Source: Halocafeteria seosinensis
Lineage: Eukaryota; Sar; Bigyra; Bicosoecida
Direction of reading: 5' to 3'
DNA: 53,827 bases
Assembly (NCBI GenBank): GCA_001687465.1
Contig: LVLI01000274.1
Span: forward strand, 1 to 53,827
Each line of letters begins with the position of its first letter. Position 1 is the stretch's first letter. The notes beneath the pieces are model-generated. The model saw nothing but the letters and a program-made list of their open reading frames with translations, ran no database searches and was not told where the DNA came from. The position numbers and the translations under genes are program-made. Below, piece by piece: positions 1 to 10,364 of this stretch.

Positions 1-3000
1 TTACGGTTACCGTCACGGTAGACAAACAGGGGTCGGTACCGAGCCCCAAGAGGGAAGCCATATCCTACGATCCGCCCAGATTACATAGGGTAGCTGATAC
101 TAGTGACGAACGTCCCCGAGATCTGAGTACACAAGGGGGAGAAACTGTGTTCGTGGAAGGAGACAATTTTGGTCCAGGGTTGTATGAAGCCATATCTGTC
201 TTCTATGGGAAACATTTGCAGTACGAAGCCTCCCAGTGTTCTATTAGCCGTGAGCATACTATGATTGAATGCCTCACGGTACCTGGTGTTGGTAAGAACC
301 ATTCCTGGAGGGTGCAAATAGGGAATCAGAGCTCTAACGTATTATTCGACATCAGCAATTATCATCCCCCCGTGGTGGCAACTTATACGCGTCCTAACGC
401 TTCGGTCGTAGGTGTAGTGAGTGATCTTCGCACCGAAGGAGGTGAACTTGTTACTTTGCAGGGGAGACACTTCGGTCCAGAAGGAACAGCGGTAGACTCC
501 GCCGTGTATGGCGAAGGAAACCAAACGTTCGTTGCGGAAAACTGTGATGTCTTAGGCCACAAAGAAATGCAATGTATCACAGCTCCTGGTGCAGGCTCTG
601 CACATTTTTGGACAGTGACCATCGGGAACCAGGAGTCCACATTGTCGACAACGTCCTATGCTCCGCCCATCATCAATGGATTTAAGGGAGTGAATGGTTC
701 CAATCCCAAGCGACTCAAAGTAACCGGTGAAGAGCCCGTCCTTCTGCTAGGAAACAACTTTGGTCCTCCTTCCATGTCCAGCATATTTTTGACGTCTGTC
801 ACTTATGGTCCTCGAGGCCAGGAATACTCAGCTCGTGATTGCGAGGTGATTACGCATGACAATATACTTTGTTATACGACAGAAGGACATGGGCAAAATC
901 ATGTTTGGAAAGTGGAAATAGCTGGACAACTGAGTAGCTTGAGCAAGAGTGTTACCTCATACGCTCCTCCAGAAATCTCCTCTTTGGATCCTCGAAATGG
1001 TTCCACCAGTGGGACGGAAATTACGATTACGGGGACAAACTTTGGAACAAGTATCGTGGGAGCCACGGCGGTAACCGTGTATGCAGATGTTGATGGGATG
1101 TGGAACCGAATGGAAGAACATGATCGTCTCCCGGATATCAGTCGCCTGGAGGAGTTACTGTCATTACAGCAAAACGACCCATCTAGTTGGATCAACAGAG
1201 CTCACAAAGACTTGGGATTTCTTCCAGAGGCAGTGCAAGAGTGGATCAATTCAATACATGCTCTTACGGTACGAATTACTGATATGCGCTGGCTTTCTGA
1301 AGATTTGGAGGCTATTACTCTCCAACTCCCGAGTGGGTTTGGTATCCAGCGCCCGATCTTTCTAAGGGTGGGAGCCACAATGTCACTGCCTGTGTTTTTC
1401 GACTACAAGGCACCATACATAGGCATGGTCTCACCGCGACAACTTCCAGGGGGTAAACTTAAGATAACTGTCACAGGAAATAATTTTTGCGGTGGGCAGT
1501 CCTGTGCAGGAACCTCCTGCTGTGGGCGATTATTTCTCGAAGACGAACTGAAAAGGGTGTCGGATGAACAGTATGACCATACGTCGATCACCATTACCGT
1601 TGATGCGGGGTCTCTTCCTCGTAAAGGTCGGTTTCGTCGGGGAAGTGTGCGCGTTTCAGTGCTAGATCAGCCTATAACTAGTAATTCGTTTACGTTCGAT
1701 AACCCCCCTCCAGATATTCCAACTCAAAAGGGAAAGACTCAGTTAACGGGGTTCAATACGGAGGGGGGCGAAACGTTTACGCTGGTAGATGTTCAAGCCA
1801 TTAATGATCAGCTCTCCGGGGAAGAAGTAACGGTCCTCGTCGGTGGGAAAGAGTGTACGAATGTGACTGTTGAAGGAGAGGAAGTTGTTGAAGGTATACC
1901 GTTTGGTGATATCTCGTGTATTCTCCCTCCCAATATCGGAAAGGATCTACCCGTTAGTGTTTCTATCCAAGGACTTGAAAGCCCACCCCATGGCACAACA
2001 GTTAGTTACGCTAGTCCAGTGATATGTTTCGTCGAGCTCAAAGAGGACGGCATTATTCTTTTCAAGAATGATAAGAAATGTGAGAGGGAGGCGCTCCCCG
2101 ATGAAGACGTACAGGACGAGAGATTTGGGCTTCCAACACAAGGCGGGGCAATCTTGATCCACGGTAGAAATCTTGGCTCCAGTGACTTAAACATTGAAAC
2201 ACTTACACAAATGATAAGTAGTGCGAGTGTGGGACAAGGGGAGATTTTGAGTCACAACCACGATCTTATCGAGCTCGCGTTACCCGAAGGCGCCGGCAAT
2301 GCTGACATTACTCTTCGACTTGCAGACCTTGAGGTATCGTTTGGCATAGGGTTTGCCCCACCAAACCTCGACAGTATCAGAGCAAGAAGTCGGCCTCGAG
2401 GGGTGCCTTCCATGCGGGTACTTGAAGAATTGACTGGAATCCCGACACTTCCTGGGCCTGAGGATATTATTTATTTATCGGGGGAAAACTTTGGTCCTCC
2501 AGGCTCTACCAATATATCAGTGTTCTTCCATGGAAGTGGCGTTTTGGGAGACGGTGAATGTGCTGTAGTATTCAGCAACCACACGGATATTGCGTGTATC
2601 CCGCCGGCAGGACAAGGAGACGGAGTTGATGTTGAGGTCATAGTTGAAGGTCAATCTGATACCGTAGACGATATGGTACAGTATGGGAAAGCTGTCGTCA
2701 CTGATGTGACTCCTTCGTCGGGTCCAACTACGGGTAAGACTAGTGGTGGTTTCCCTGTAAATGTCACTGTGTACGGAGAGAATTTTGGAGTGGAAGGTCA
2801 AGTGGTCCTCGGCACCGCTCAGAAGGCCGCTCCGGTTCAAAACCCCGTGTTCAACCATACTATGGTCTCCTTCCAGCTTCCTGAAGGAGTCGGAGAATCA
2901 CTGACTCTGAGAGTGCTAGTTTCTTACTGGAAGTCACCGGAACAAAGCTACAGCAACACGGGCTCATTTTCTTACAATCCTCCTAAGGTTGATTCCGTCT

Positions 3001-5687
3001 ACCGTCTAACAGACGGGTTGACTGGGCGGAAAGACTGCGACCCTTTTGAACGTTGTACTTCCTTTCAGGGTGAAGAGCAATGTTTCCTAGAATATCCAGA
3101 TTGCTTTCCTACAACAGGCGGAGTACCTATAGAGATTACTGGTGATAATTTTGGTCCTGCATTTGCTGATACACGAGTAGAAGCACGCCTCGGTGGCCGA
3201 TTATGCCCCGCGATAAGCCCGAAAGATCTTCCCAATGACTTTTCTCACCATCACAGTTTCTTTTGCGAGCTTCTTCCAGGGGTAGGATCGAAGCTCCCTG
3301 TTCAAGTCTCTGTTGACGGGCGGAGACCTGTAGAGAACGGCTCGTTTTCCTACGACCCACCACGAATCCGTACGGTAATGCCCAATAATCCTGACGCCCA
3401 AGGAGAGGAGATCGAGATTCGTGGAGCCAATTTCGGACCTGCTGGTGGTACGGTGTCTGTCGGGATCGGAAATCTTACATGTCTGTATAGCGAAGTGCTC
3501 GGACATGAGCGTGTCGTCTGCTCAACACAACGGGATACGGTGGGTCCTAAACGGATAGAGCTGAATGTTGCCCATCGTCAAGTGGTCTTTCCTGCTGGAC
3601 TGGAATACATTGTGACCGAATGCAAACCGGGTTGGTATGGTCTACAAGGTGAATTGTGTGTCGACTGCGAGAAGGAAGAACGCGGCGCCGTTTGTCCTGG
3701 TGGGGAGCGTTTCATCGATCTCGTATATTCTGAAGAAGGATTTTGGCGTCACAATGTCACCACTCCAGAGTCTCGATGTCACGAGCTAAGACAAAGCCGA
3801 GACAGGTGTCCGTTGTTCCTTCCATGTCAACCTTCCTGGGCATGTGCTGGAGAGAATGAATGCTCCGAAGGTTACACAGGATTCCGTTGTAGTGATTGTG
3901 TAGCAGGATCTCATTTCCGTATCAACGGGGTCTGTCAAAAGTGCCCGAATCATGCTTGGCTGCTGGGTGTTGGCTTAATCCTTGCTGCTATGGGGGCATG
4001 TATAGGAGCGTACATTATCAATTCCAAAGGCATTCGGTTGGGTGCATTCACTATTGGAATTGACTACTTTCAAGTACTTGCCCTCTTTGCCCGCACAAGA
4101 GTTCGTTGGCCGACGAGTATGGAACGGCTCTTGCAAGCTTTGTCCTTCTTCAATTTTAATTTGGAATTGGCGGCCCCCGATTGCTACATGAAACCTCCGC
4201 CTCCGTACGAAGTTCGGTGGATGTCTATCATGGTCGTACCGCTCCTGGCTGGCGGGCTACTTGGAGTGGTATATGTTAGTCACTATCTTTACAAGCTATT
4301 AGTTCTCAAAAGACCGGCAGGTCAGCGTCATACGCATGTGAATGCCCTCATCGCGACAATGGTCGTCATAATGTATATCCTCTACGTCTTTCTGACACGA
4401 ATGACTTTGGATGTGTTTAATTGTGCACCCACGGATCCGCCAGACGGGAATCTGTACATGGCCGGTAGAACTGACATCAAGTGTTTCGAAAGTTCTGTCC
4501 ACACGGAGTTACTGTTACCGCTTGGAATCGTTGCACTGTTAGTTTACGTGTTATCACTTCCAGTGGGAGCCATTGTCCTTTTGAGAAGAAACAAGGAAGG
4601 GGTGAAACAGGACCAAATCCTTCGAGCACATAATGTTGGGAACTCTCGTTTCACTAATCCTCAGTATACCTTCCGGAGACGATATCAACGCTTATATCAT
4701 CTCTTCAGACCTGGAAAATGGTACTGGGTACTGGCCATTTTGTTGCGGAAGTTTATGATCGCGTTGACGAGTTTGATGTTTAATTCTTCGCCAGTTTATC
4801 AGCTATCTATGGCTTTGTTAGTAATGTTTACTGCATTTGCCGTGCATGTAAGGCATCAGCCGTACATGAGCAAGCAAGACTTCGAACAAATCGTGAATGA
4901 GCACGCTCGCAAGGTAAAAGAGGGGGATAAACTGCACATGAGGATTCAAAGCACTATCGAAGATACCGAAAGACGGAACATGAAGCGTGCAGTTGTATCC
5001 ACTAAATGGGAATCGCAAAGGCTGAAGCAGGAGGAGGAACGAACAAAATATTTTGCCTCGGAACCCATAATTCGGTTTCTGACGAATTACAACACTGTGG
5101 AATCTGTGCTGCTGGTGTCTGCAGTGCTTGTTAATTTAGCTGGAATCATGTTTCTTTCTTCGCGATTCGAAGGAGAGTCATTGAACTACTATCGCCAAGA
5201 ATACGAGCTGCTGGGAGTACTTAGTGTTGTACTTGTATCACTGAGCGTTGTGTATTTCGCGTTGGTTCTCGGTTACGAGCTGCTTTCAGCATTCAAGCCA
5301 CAACAAGCGGTAAAATGCATTTCGATGATCTCATGTGGCAAGCGAAGAGTGGATATTAGTTCGATGGACGGAAGGAAACGCAGACGGAGTACCTCCGTGG
5401 CCATGGAGAGCGACAATGACTTCCAAACGCAGTCCAATCCCCTCGCTGGGGTCCAAGGCAAGCCCCGAAAGAGTAGCGACGACGGCAAGGAATCGCCTGA
5501 CGATTCGTCCAAAGTACAGTCCCTGGAGAATGAGTTGAAGAGAGCTTATGAACAGATACGGACACTAAAGCGAGACTCTGATCAACCCACGTCATCACTG
5601 TCTGGAATGTACCGCTCCTCTTCCAGACGCCTTGTAAATCAAAAGAAACGTGTGTCTTTCGAACAGACACAGAAAGGCTATACCTAA
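1..5687 (+). CDS. Giant TIG/IPT-repeat multi-pass membrane protein, 5' end outside the window
   Basis: The reading frame is open from base 3 at the left edge, so the true start lies outside; 1,894 residues are visible without an intron. The ectodomain has about 11 TIG (immunoglobulin-like) repeats of roughly 100 residues, each opening with a G-x-x-F-G-P type turn (GDNFGP, GRHFGP, GNNFGP, GENFGP, GANFGP) and usually followed by SYxPP. From about residue 1204 a Cys-rich stalk follows (CKPGWYG, CSEGYTGFRCSDC), then about nine hydrophobic helices between residues 1317 and 1763, including a WYWVLAILLRKFMIAL segment. The basic, Ser-rich cytoplasmic tail of about 130 residues has a short coiled-coil-like stretch. 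The architecture suggests a surface adhesion or sensory receptor with a TRP-like membrane module; ligand and function are unknown. A possible AATAAA signal lies at 5849-5854. Confidence 0.85.
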   Translation, partial: TVTVTVDKQGSVPSPKREAISYDPPRLHRVADTSDERPRDLSTQGGETVFVEGDNFGPGLYEAISVFYGKHLQYEASQCSISREHTMIECLTVPGVGKNHSWRVQIGNQSSNVLFDISNYHPPVVATYTRPNASVVGVVSDLRTEGGELVTLQGRHFGPEGTAVDSAVYGEGNQTFVAENCDVLGHKEMQCITAPGAGSAHFWTVTIGNQESTLSTTSYAPPIINGFKGVNGSNPKRLKVTGEEPVLLLGNNFGPPSMSSIFLTSVTYGPRGQEYSARDCEVITHDNILCYTTEGHGQNHVWKVEIAGQLSSLSKSVTSYAPPEISSLDPRNGSTSGTEITITGTNFGTSIVGATAVTVYADVDGMWNRMEEHDRLPDISRLEELLSLQQNDPSSWINRAHKDLGFLPEAVQEWINSIHALTVRITDMRWLSEDLEAITLQLPSGFGIQRPIFLRVGATMSLPVFFDYKAPYIGMVSPRQLPGGKLKITVTGNNFCGGQSCAGTSCCGRLFLEDELKRVSDEQYDHTSITITVDAGSLPRKGRFRRGSVRVSVLDQPITSNSFTFDNPPPDIPTQKGKTQLTGFNTEGGETFTLVDVQAINDQLSGEEVTVLVGGKECTNVTVEGEEVVEGIPFGDISCILPPNIGKDLPVSVSIQGLESPPHGTTVSYASPVICFVELKEDGIILFKNDKKCEREALPDEDVQDERFGLPTQGGAILIHGRNLGSSDLNIETLTQMISSASVGQGEILSHNHDLIELALPEGAGNADITLRLADLEVSFGIGFAPPNLDSIRARSRPRGVPSMRVLEELTGIPTLPGPEDIIYLSGENFGPPGSTNISVFFHGSGVLGDGECAVVFSNHTDIACIPPAGQGDGVDVEVIVEGQSDTVDDMVQYGKAVVTDVTPSSGPTTGKTSGGFPVNVTVYGENFGVEGQVVLGTAQKAAPVQNPVFNHTMVSFQLPEGVGESLTLRVLVSYWKSPEQSYSNTGSFSYNPPKVDSVYRLTDGLTGRKDCDPFERCTSFQGEEQCFLEYPDCFPTTGGVPIEITGDNFGPAFADTRVEARLGGRLCPAISPKDLPNDFSHHHSFFCELLPGVGSKLPVQVSVDGRRPVENGSFSYDPPRIRTVMPNNPDAQGEEIEIRGANFGPAGGTVSVGIGNLTCLYSEVLGHERVVCSTQRDTVGPKRIELNVAHRQVVFPAGLEYIVTECKPGWYGLQGELCVDCEKEERGAVCPGGERFIDLVYSEEGFWRHNVTTPESRCHELRQSRDRCPLFLPCQPSWACAGENECSEGYTGFRCSDCVAGSHFRINGVCQKCPNHAWLLGVGLILAAMGACIGAYIINSKGIRLGAFTIGIDYFQVLALFARTRVRWPTSMERLLQALSFFNFNLELAAPDCYMKPPPPYEVRWMSIMVVPLLAGGLLGVVYVSHYLYKLLVLKRPAGQRHTHVNALIATMVVIMYILYVFLTRMTLDVFNCAPTDPPDGNLYMAGRTDIKCFESSVHTELLLPLGIVALLVYVLSLPVGAIVLLRRNKEGVKQDQILRAHNVGNSRFTNPQYTFRRRYQRLYHLFRPGKWYWVLAILLRKFMIALTSLMFNSSPVYQLSMALLVMFTAFAVHVRHQPYMSKQDFEQIVNEHARKVKEGDKLHMRIQSTIEDTERRNMKRAVVSTKWESQRLKQEEERTKYFASEPIIRFLTNYNTVESVLLVSAVLVNLAGIMFLSSRFEGESLNYYRQEYELLGVLSVVLVSLSVVYFALVLGYELLSAFKPQQAVKCISMISCGKRRVDISSMDGRKRRRSTSVAMESDNDFQTQSNPLAGVQGKPRKSSDDGKESPDDSSKVQSLENELKRAYEQIRTLKRDSDQPTSSLSGMYRSSSRRLVNQKKRVSFEQTQKGYT

Positions 5688-5939
5688 AGCCAGTATCCGT
5701 TGTAAAGATAAATAACACGGTTTGCGTCACCAGAGTATTGTGTACTCTCACCCTGCGTATGCCATTCAGGTAATGCTAGTGCTTCAAACGGTGAACAAAT
5801 CACTTGCTGCCGGCAGTATTGTAGCAGCGACGCCCACCTCGCTAGTGAAATAAAGTAAATCCATTTCCAAGTCAAGAGTACAGCAAAGCGCAGTCATCCA
5901 AGCATGTCACCGGCTGCGCTCCTGTTCAATGCTCCAGTC
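5688..5939. other. 3' flank of the TIG protein gene
   Basis: No gene is visible here. The stretch holds the probable 3' UTR of the upstream gene, with an AATAAA hexamer at 5849-5854 about 160 nt after the stop codon. Confidence 0.4.
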
Positions 5940-7770
5940 TCCCTCGAGTCTGACTAGGTCCCGTAGTCCAAGGGCTCTAGTCTATTCGAGCACGTAAACC
6001 ATTCTTGTGGCATGATTACAGGCGGGAGAACGCAAGTTTATTCAGCTCGTTGTTAGCCTCACTGAGACCCCAAACCGACAATGCCATTGGTTTGTACGGC
6101 TAACGGAACAGCTGGTTACTATCTCCAGCCCAGTTTTTCTACATCCTCACTGATCCAGCGCATGAAGCTTTGTTTTCTTCACAGCATCAACAGCTGCCGT
6201 GTCGTTTTCATTAGAGTGCTAAGACAACAACCAATGGAAATTTATTAGTACGTAGTACATGTGTGCCTGTTTGACCGCTAAACATCTCGCAATTCGCCGC
6301 AGTAGTCTGTAACTCATAACTCAGTAGCGCTGACATCGCTCGCAGATTCAGCATCCATTTGAGGAGCGGTCCCTTTGAGTAGAAGCGCTGGTACTGCTGC
6401 TCATAGATTGTTCAGGGGTATCATTCGCGTATCAGAGGTTTCTTCCAGCCGTACTCTATTTGGATGGTGACGGGCTAAATTATCACGATCAAGTTGCCGC
6501 CGCACTAGCTCGGAGGAATTTGTAGAATAGAAAATTGTCCACAAGGACGGTATATCATAAAGAGGTATTCGATCGGCCGTAACCACGACAACAGCCCTTG
6601 ATTTTTCTAACGAAATATTCCCATTCTCTAGATTTACACGTTCTGTGACTAGGATACTTACTATCATCAGAAGTAACAGCGCTAAGTGACCGGTAAAGTG
6701 CGTTTCTTGATAAAAGTGACAGAAGGACCCAAAAAATATCCAACGTAGCCAAATCCCCACATAGAAAAGAGACGCAGGTACACCCAGCAAAGACGACTCT
6801 GTCCTACAAAAGAAGAGCGCAACCATATGCCATGTGAAGGGTAGAAACAGAAAGGCTGGTACAATCCCAGTTCTGCATACTTTGTTGCAAGGCCCGAAAT
6901 CGAGAAGGATACCCACGCCCTCCATTGGCTAGAAGGCAAAATGACCTACTTTAGGTTTATGAGATATCTGCGACACAAGAATCGAAAAGGTAAACGACCG
7001 CCAATACAAGTCAATCATGTCGCATACATACAGCATATCTCAATAAATTTCTACCAACAATTTCTGGGAAGGAAAACAAACATGTATTGTCTTCCATGGG
7101 ACTGCATCGCCATAGTACCGGCCACGTGACTCGCCGGAAACGGATGCCCCGTTGCGTTCTCATCTGTCGTGGCATCTGCGTCGTAGCAAACCAACGGGAC
7201 TCTGTGGAGCCGTCGAACCCGGTATTCGGCTCAAAATCATCGAATCTATCTCTATGTCCTTGCGTAGTCATGAACTTGCGCGGATCTTCATCGCGAGCAC
7301 CAGAACATTCGGAAGGGTCTATGGCACTGGTCAGAGTGCCATTCAACTCCTCGATAACATTATTAAGCAGCAAAACTTGCCTAAAACAATACTATTGGTG
7401 GTGTTTCCTGAGGTCTTTCCCGTCTTCTGGGGCTGTAATGAATAAGTTTCACAGGTACAATTCAGCATGGACAGCCGGAATATCGAAAGGGCCAAGAGTA
7501 GCGTTGAGCAGCAAGAAATACACATACGTTCGCGCTGCGCAGCAAACCCCTGATTTCTCTCGTTGATCATAAAAGGAAAGGAGCCAATGACGCGGCGATG
7601 GACACGGAACAAGCACCCCTCGATATCCATCGCTACACACTATTTTCCCCGGATCCGTTCCACTCACATATATCTACAGATCTTGAGGGTCACGTGATTA
7701 CTGGGGTACTATGCCCTGAGGGCGGCGTCGTTTTAACCACTTCCATCGTGGATGGGAATAATTGAACACA
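5940..7770. repeat. Tandem duplication unit A (degenerate)
   Basis: The block is recognisably homologous to 7771-10235, including noncoding flanks: the 3' flanks share GCTCTAGTC followed by TTCGAG and a GCTAAACATCT motif, and the 5' flanks share a TTGAGGGTCAC motif (7684 and 10148). Coding parts are clearly alignable by eye over hundreds of bases. Relative to unit B it carries a large internal deletion, several small indels and a missing stretch of about 200 bp upstream of the gene start. Outer limits are approximate. Confidence 0.75.
6390..7630 (-). pseudogene. Decayed copy of the membralin-like membrane protein gene
   Basis: This is a broken paralogue of the gene at 7943-9905. Compared with that copy it has a 1-nt deletion near 7435 that shifts the frame after the first membrane helix; a deletion of roughly 590 nt near 6945 that removes the lumenal segment, two membrane helices and the Cys-rich loop; an in-frame TAG at 6929-6931; and a 1-nt deletion near 6432 that replaces the C-terminal tail with MIPLNNL. 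Several other indels are multiples of three (39, 9, 3 and 12 nt by eye), so the reading frame may have been kept for a time before inactivation. The upstream 200 bp present in the intact copy is also missing. A functional product is very unlikely. Confidence 0.8.
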
Positions 7771-7942
7771 TTATTAGGGTTTCCCCGAGTTAGCCAAAGC
7801 GCTCTAGTCGCTTCGAGTATGAAAATCACTCTTGAAGCTGTTAGCCACACTGTAGAGCCCCAACTACTACTAACTCAGGTTCATCTTAGAACTCCCGTAT
7901 GATCGCTAAACATCTTGACGACTTGCCAGACTAGTTCGTCAC

Positions 7943-9905
7943 TCATAACTCATTAGAGGAACCCCTTAACCCACTCGTAGATTCACCATCCATTCGGGGA
8001 GCAGTTCCAGTGGCATTCGGTTGACGAGAAGAGTCAGCACTGCTGTTATTTGTAGCTCGTTCAGGGGTATCGTTCGTCGTATTAGAGGCTTCTTCCGGTT
8101 GAACTCTATTTGGATGCTGACGTACGGAATTCTCACGATCAAGTTGCCGCCGTATTAGCTCTGAAGAATTTGTGAAGTAGAAAATTGTCCATAAAGACGG
8201 TATATCATAAAGAGGCATTCGACCGGCCGTAACCACGAAAGCAGCCCTTGGTTTTTCTAATGAAATATCTCCGTTCTCTAGACTGGTGCGCTCTTTGACG
8301 AGGGAAACTGTTACCATAACAAGCAATAGTACTAAGTAGGCGGTAAAAAGCGCTTCTTGGTAAAAGTCACAAAAGGACCCAAAGAATATCCAATGTAGCC
8401 AAAGCCACGCGTAGAAAAGAGACGCAGGTAAAACCAGCAAAGACGACTCTGTCCTACAAAAGAACAGGGCAAGCATATGCCATGTGAAAAGCAGAAATAG
8501 AAACGATGGTACCATCCCTGTTCCGCATACTTTATTGTAAGGCCCGAAATCGAGAAGGATGCCCACACCCTCCATTGTCAAAAAGGCAAATATGACCATT
8601 GCTATATGGGAAACGTGGAGACAAGTCTCTTGAAAACCACTGTGGCTCGCTCTGCGCTGGTAACCTATCCAGGGGAGTACTTCATCAATATCCCTGTGCA
8701 CACCCTCTGATAAGTCTGGAGATGGTTGGGAGCAACAGGGGCGACGATCTCTTCTACATCGGCAAATGAAGTGCTCACATCGGCTGGCTCCTTTCCAAAT
8801 ACCCACCACTACTGACACCATCGGATAGATGATTATCACACCGTGCGTTATCAGGAGCCGTGTGAAAATGGCCATTATCCCGTCCATTATAAAGTATAGA
8901 ATTATAGACAATATTACCACCCCAAACCTGAAAATAATTCCCATATCATCATGCCGCCTTATATCAATGTAGTAGTCTAAATCTTCGGGCTGCCATTTGT
9001 CATAGACCCCTAAACGAATATCCCGTAGCATACCGCCTCCATTGAAGCGGGAAGGAACCGTTTTCCCTGGTATCACCGTATAATTTTGCTCCGCAGCTGC
9101 TTGTTTGATTTTGTCCCGCGTATCAGATGATATTGGTAGGAACGTCCATGCCAACGCGTTCGCTACTACGGGTTTATGAGAAATCTGCGGCATAAGTATC
9201 GAAAAGGTAAACGACCGCCAATACAAGTCAATCATGTCGCATACATACAGCGTATCTCAGTAAACCTCTACCAACGGTTTCTGGGGAGGAAAACAAGCAT
9301 GTATTGTCTTCCATGGGACTGCATCGCCATAGTACCGGCCACGTGACTCGCCGGACACGGATGCCCCGTTGCGTTCTCATCTGTCGTGGCATCTCTAGGA
9401 CGGACTGCGTCGTAGCAAACTCCCAACGGGACTCTGTGAAGCCGTCGAACCCGGTATTCGGCTCAAAATCATCGAATCTATCTCTATGTCCTTGTGTAGT
9501 GTCATTATGGACGAAGTTGAGCGGATCTTCGTCGCTGACCAGGAACTTGATTTGGAGTACCAGATCATTCGGAAGGAATGTTTTCGGTTCGGAAGAGTCT
9601 ATGGCACTGGTCAGAGTGCCATTCAACTCCTGGATAACATTATTAAGCAGCAAAACTTGCCTAAAACAATTTTTTTGGTGGTGTTTCCTGAGGTCTTGCC
9701 CGTCTTCTGGGCGCTGTAATAAATAAGTTTCACGGGTACAATTCAGCATGGACAGCCAGAAGATCATGAGGCACACCAATAGCGACAAACAGACGGAAAC
9801 ACACGTTCGTTTACGCTGTGCAGCACGTCCATCGTTGGCAATAAGAGGAAAGGAGCCAACAACGCGGCGATGGACCCGGAACAAGAACCTTTCGATATCC
9901 ATCAC
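7943..9905 (-). CDS. Multi-pass membrane protein with membralin-like topology
   Basis: Two open segments are best joined by one intron: exon 1 9905-9359, intron 9358-9256 (103 nt, acceptor TTTACTGAG), exon 2 9255-7943, giving 619 residues. The donor (GTGTCC) is weak and is the least certain point. The protein has an N-terminal cytosolic stretch, one membrane helix near residue 35, a lumenal or external region with NGT, NDT and NYT glycosylation sequons, then about six helices, a Cys/Arg-rich loop (CRCRRDRRPCC) between helices, and a polar Asn/Ser-rich tail. This order and length resemble membralin, an ER membrane protein linked to ER-associated degradation, but no diagnostic motif was recognised, so the name is only a suggestion. 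The two segments overlap as an ATGA; the intron is preferred because it yields an uninterrupted, sensible junction. Confidence 0.55.
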
Positions 9906-10364
9906 TCCACACGATTTTCCCTAGGGTCGGTTCCTCTCACATATATCTACACACAAATACCTAGTATTCTCGCCAAAGTAACCATGCAAATTCATTTCCT
10001 TACACTATTAATCAAGGTGAATGGAATACTTCACCCCAACTTCAACTTCGAGGACTTGTGAAAAAAACACGCTTCCCACTGGGAAGTTCCCAGCCCACGC
10101 TTCGCCATGGGGGCACGAGGTTAAGACCCAGAAAACAAGGTGTATTTTGAGGGTCACACGATAACTGAGTTACTTCGCCCTGGGATCGATGTCGCTTTAA
10201 CCCACTCCACTCCGCCCAGCGAATGGGAATAATTGATGATACAAGTTCATTGCGTTTCAGAGGTTCAGTTCACGAAAGATGAACTCGCCTGGTTCTCTGG
10301 GTAGTGTGGCTGTTTATATCGAAGTACATTATTTTACTGGAGGAAACCCACTACTATTGGCCTA
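9906..10364. other. Upstream region of the membrane protein gene
   Basis: No coding region is supported. It lies between the start of the membrane protein gene and the stop of the POC5-like gene. It includes about 200 bp (9948-10146) absent from duplicate unit A, a small perfect inverted repeat at 10072-10086, and the terminal flank of the duplication. Confidence 0.4.
10072..10086. repeat. Short perfect inverted repeat
   Basis: CTTCCCA and TGGGAAG arms of 7 bp flank a single C. It sits about 170 bp upstream of the membrane protein start, inside the segment missing from the decayed copy. It could be a dimeric protein-binding site or chance. Confidence 0.4.

Larger units (their letters stand above)
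7771..10235. repeat. Tandem duplication unit B (carries the intact gene)
   Basis: This is the right-hand unit of the duplication. It spans the whole membrane protein gene plus flanks; the TTGAGGGTCAC/GGGAATAATTGA flank at 10148-10235 matches 7684-7770 at the end of unit A. Only this unit has the segment at about 9948-10146. Limits are approximate because the flanks have diverged. Confidence 0.7.

Noticed and set aside
8650-8760. Extra intron in the membrane protein (GTGAGC donor, TGCACAG acceptor, 85 nt)
   Set aside because: Splicing it shifts the frame and gives an early stop, while the unspliced reading stays open.
7943-9905. Two overlapping ORFs (ATGA overlap) as two separate genes or a programmed frameshift
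   Set aside because: An intron at 9256-9358 joins both parts into one membrane protein of sensible topology, and all neighbouring genes are spliced; bacterial-style overlap or frameshifting is not needed.
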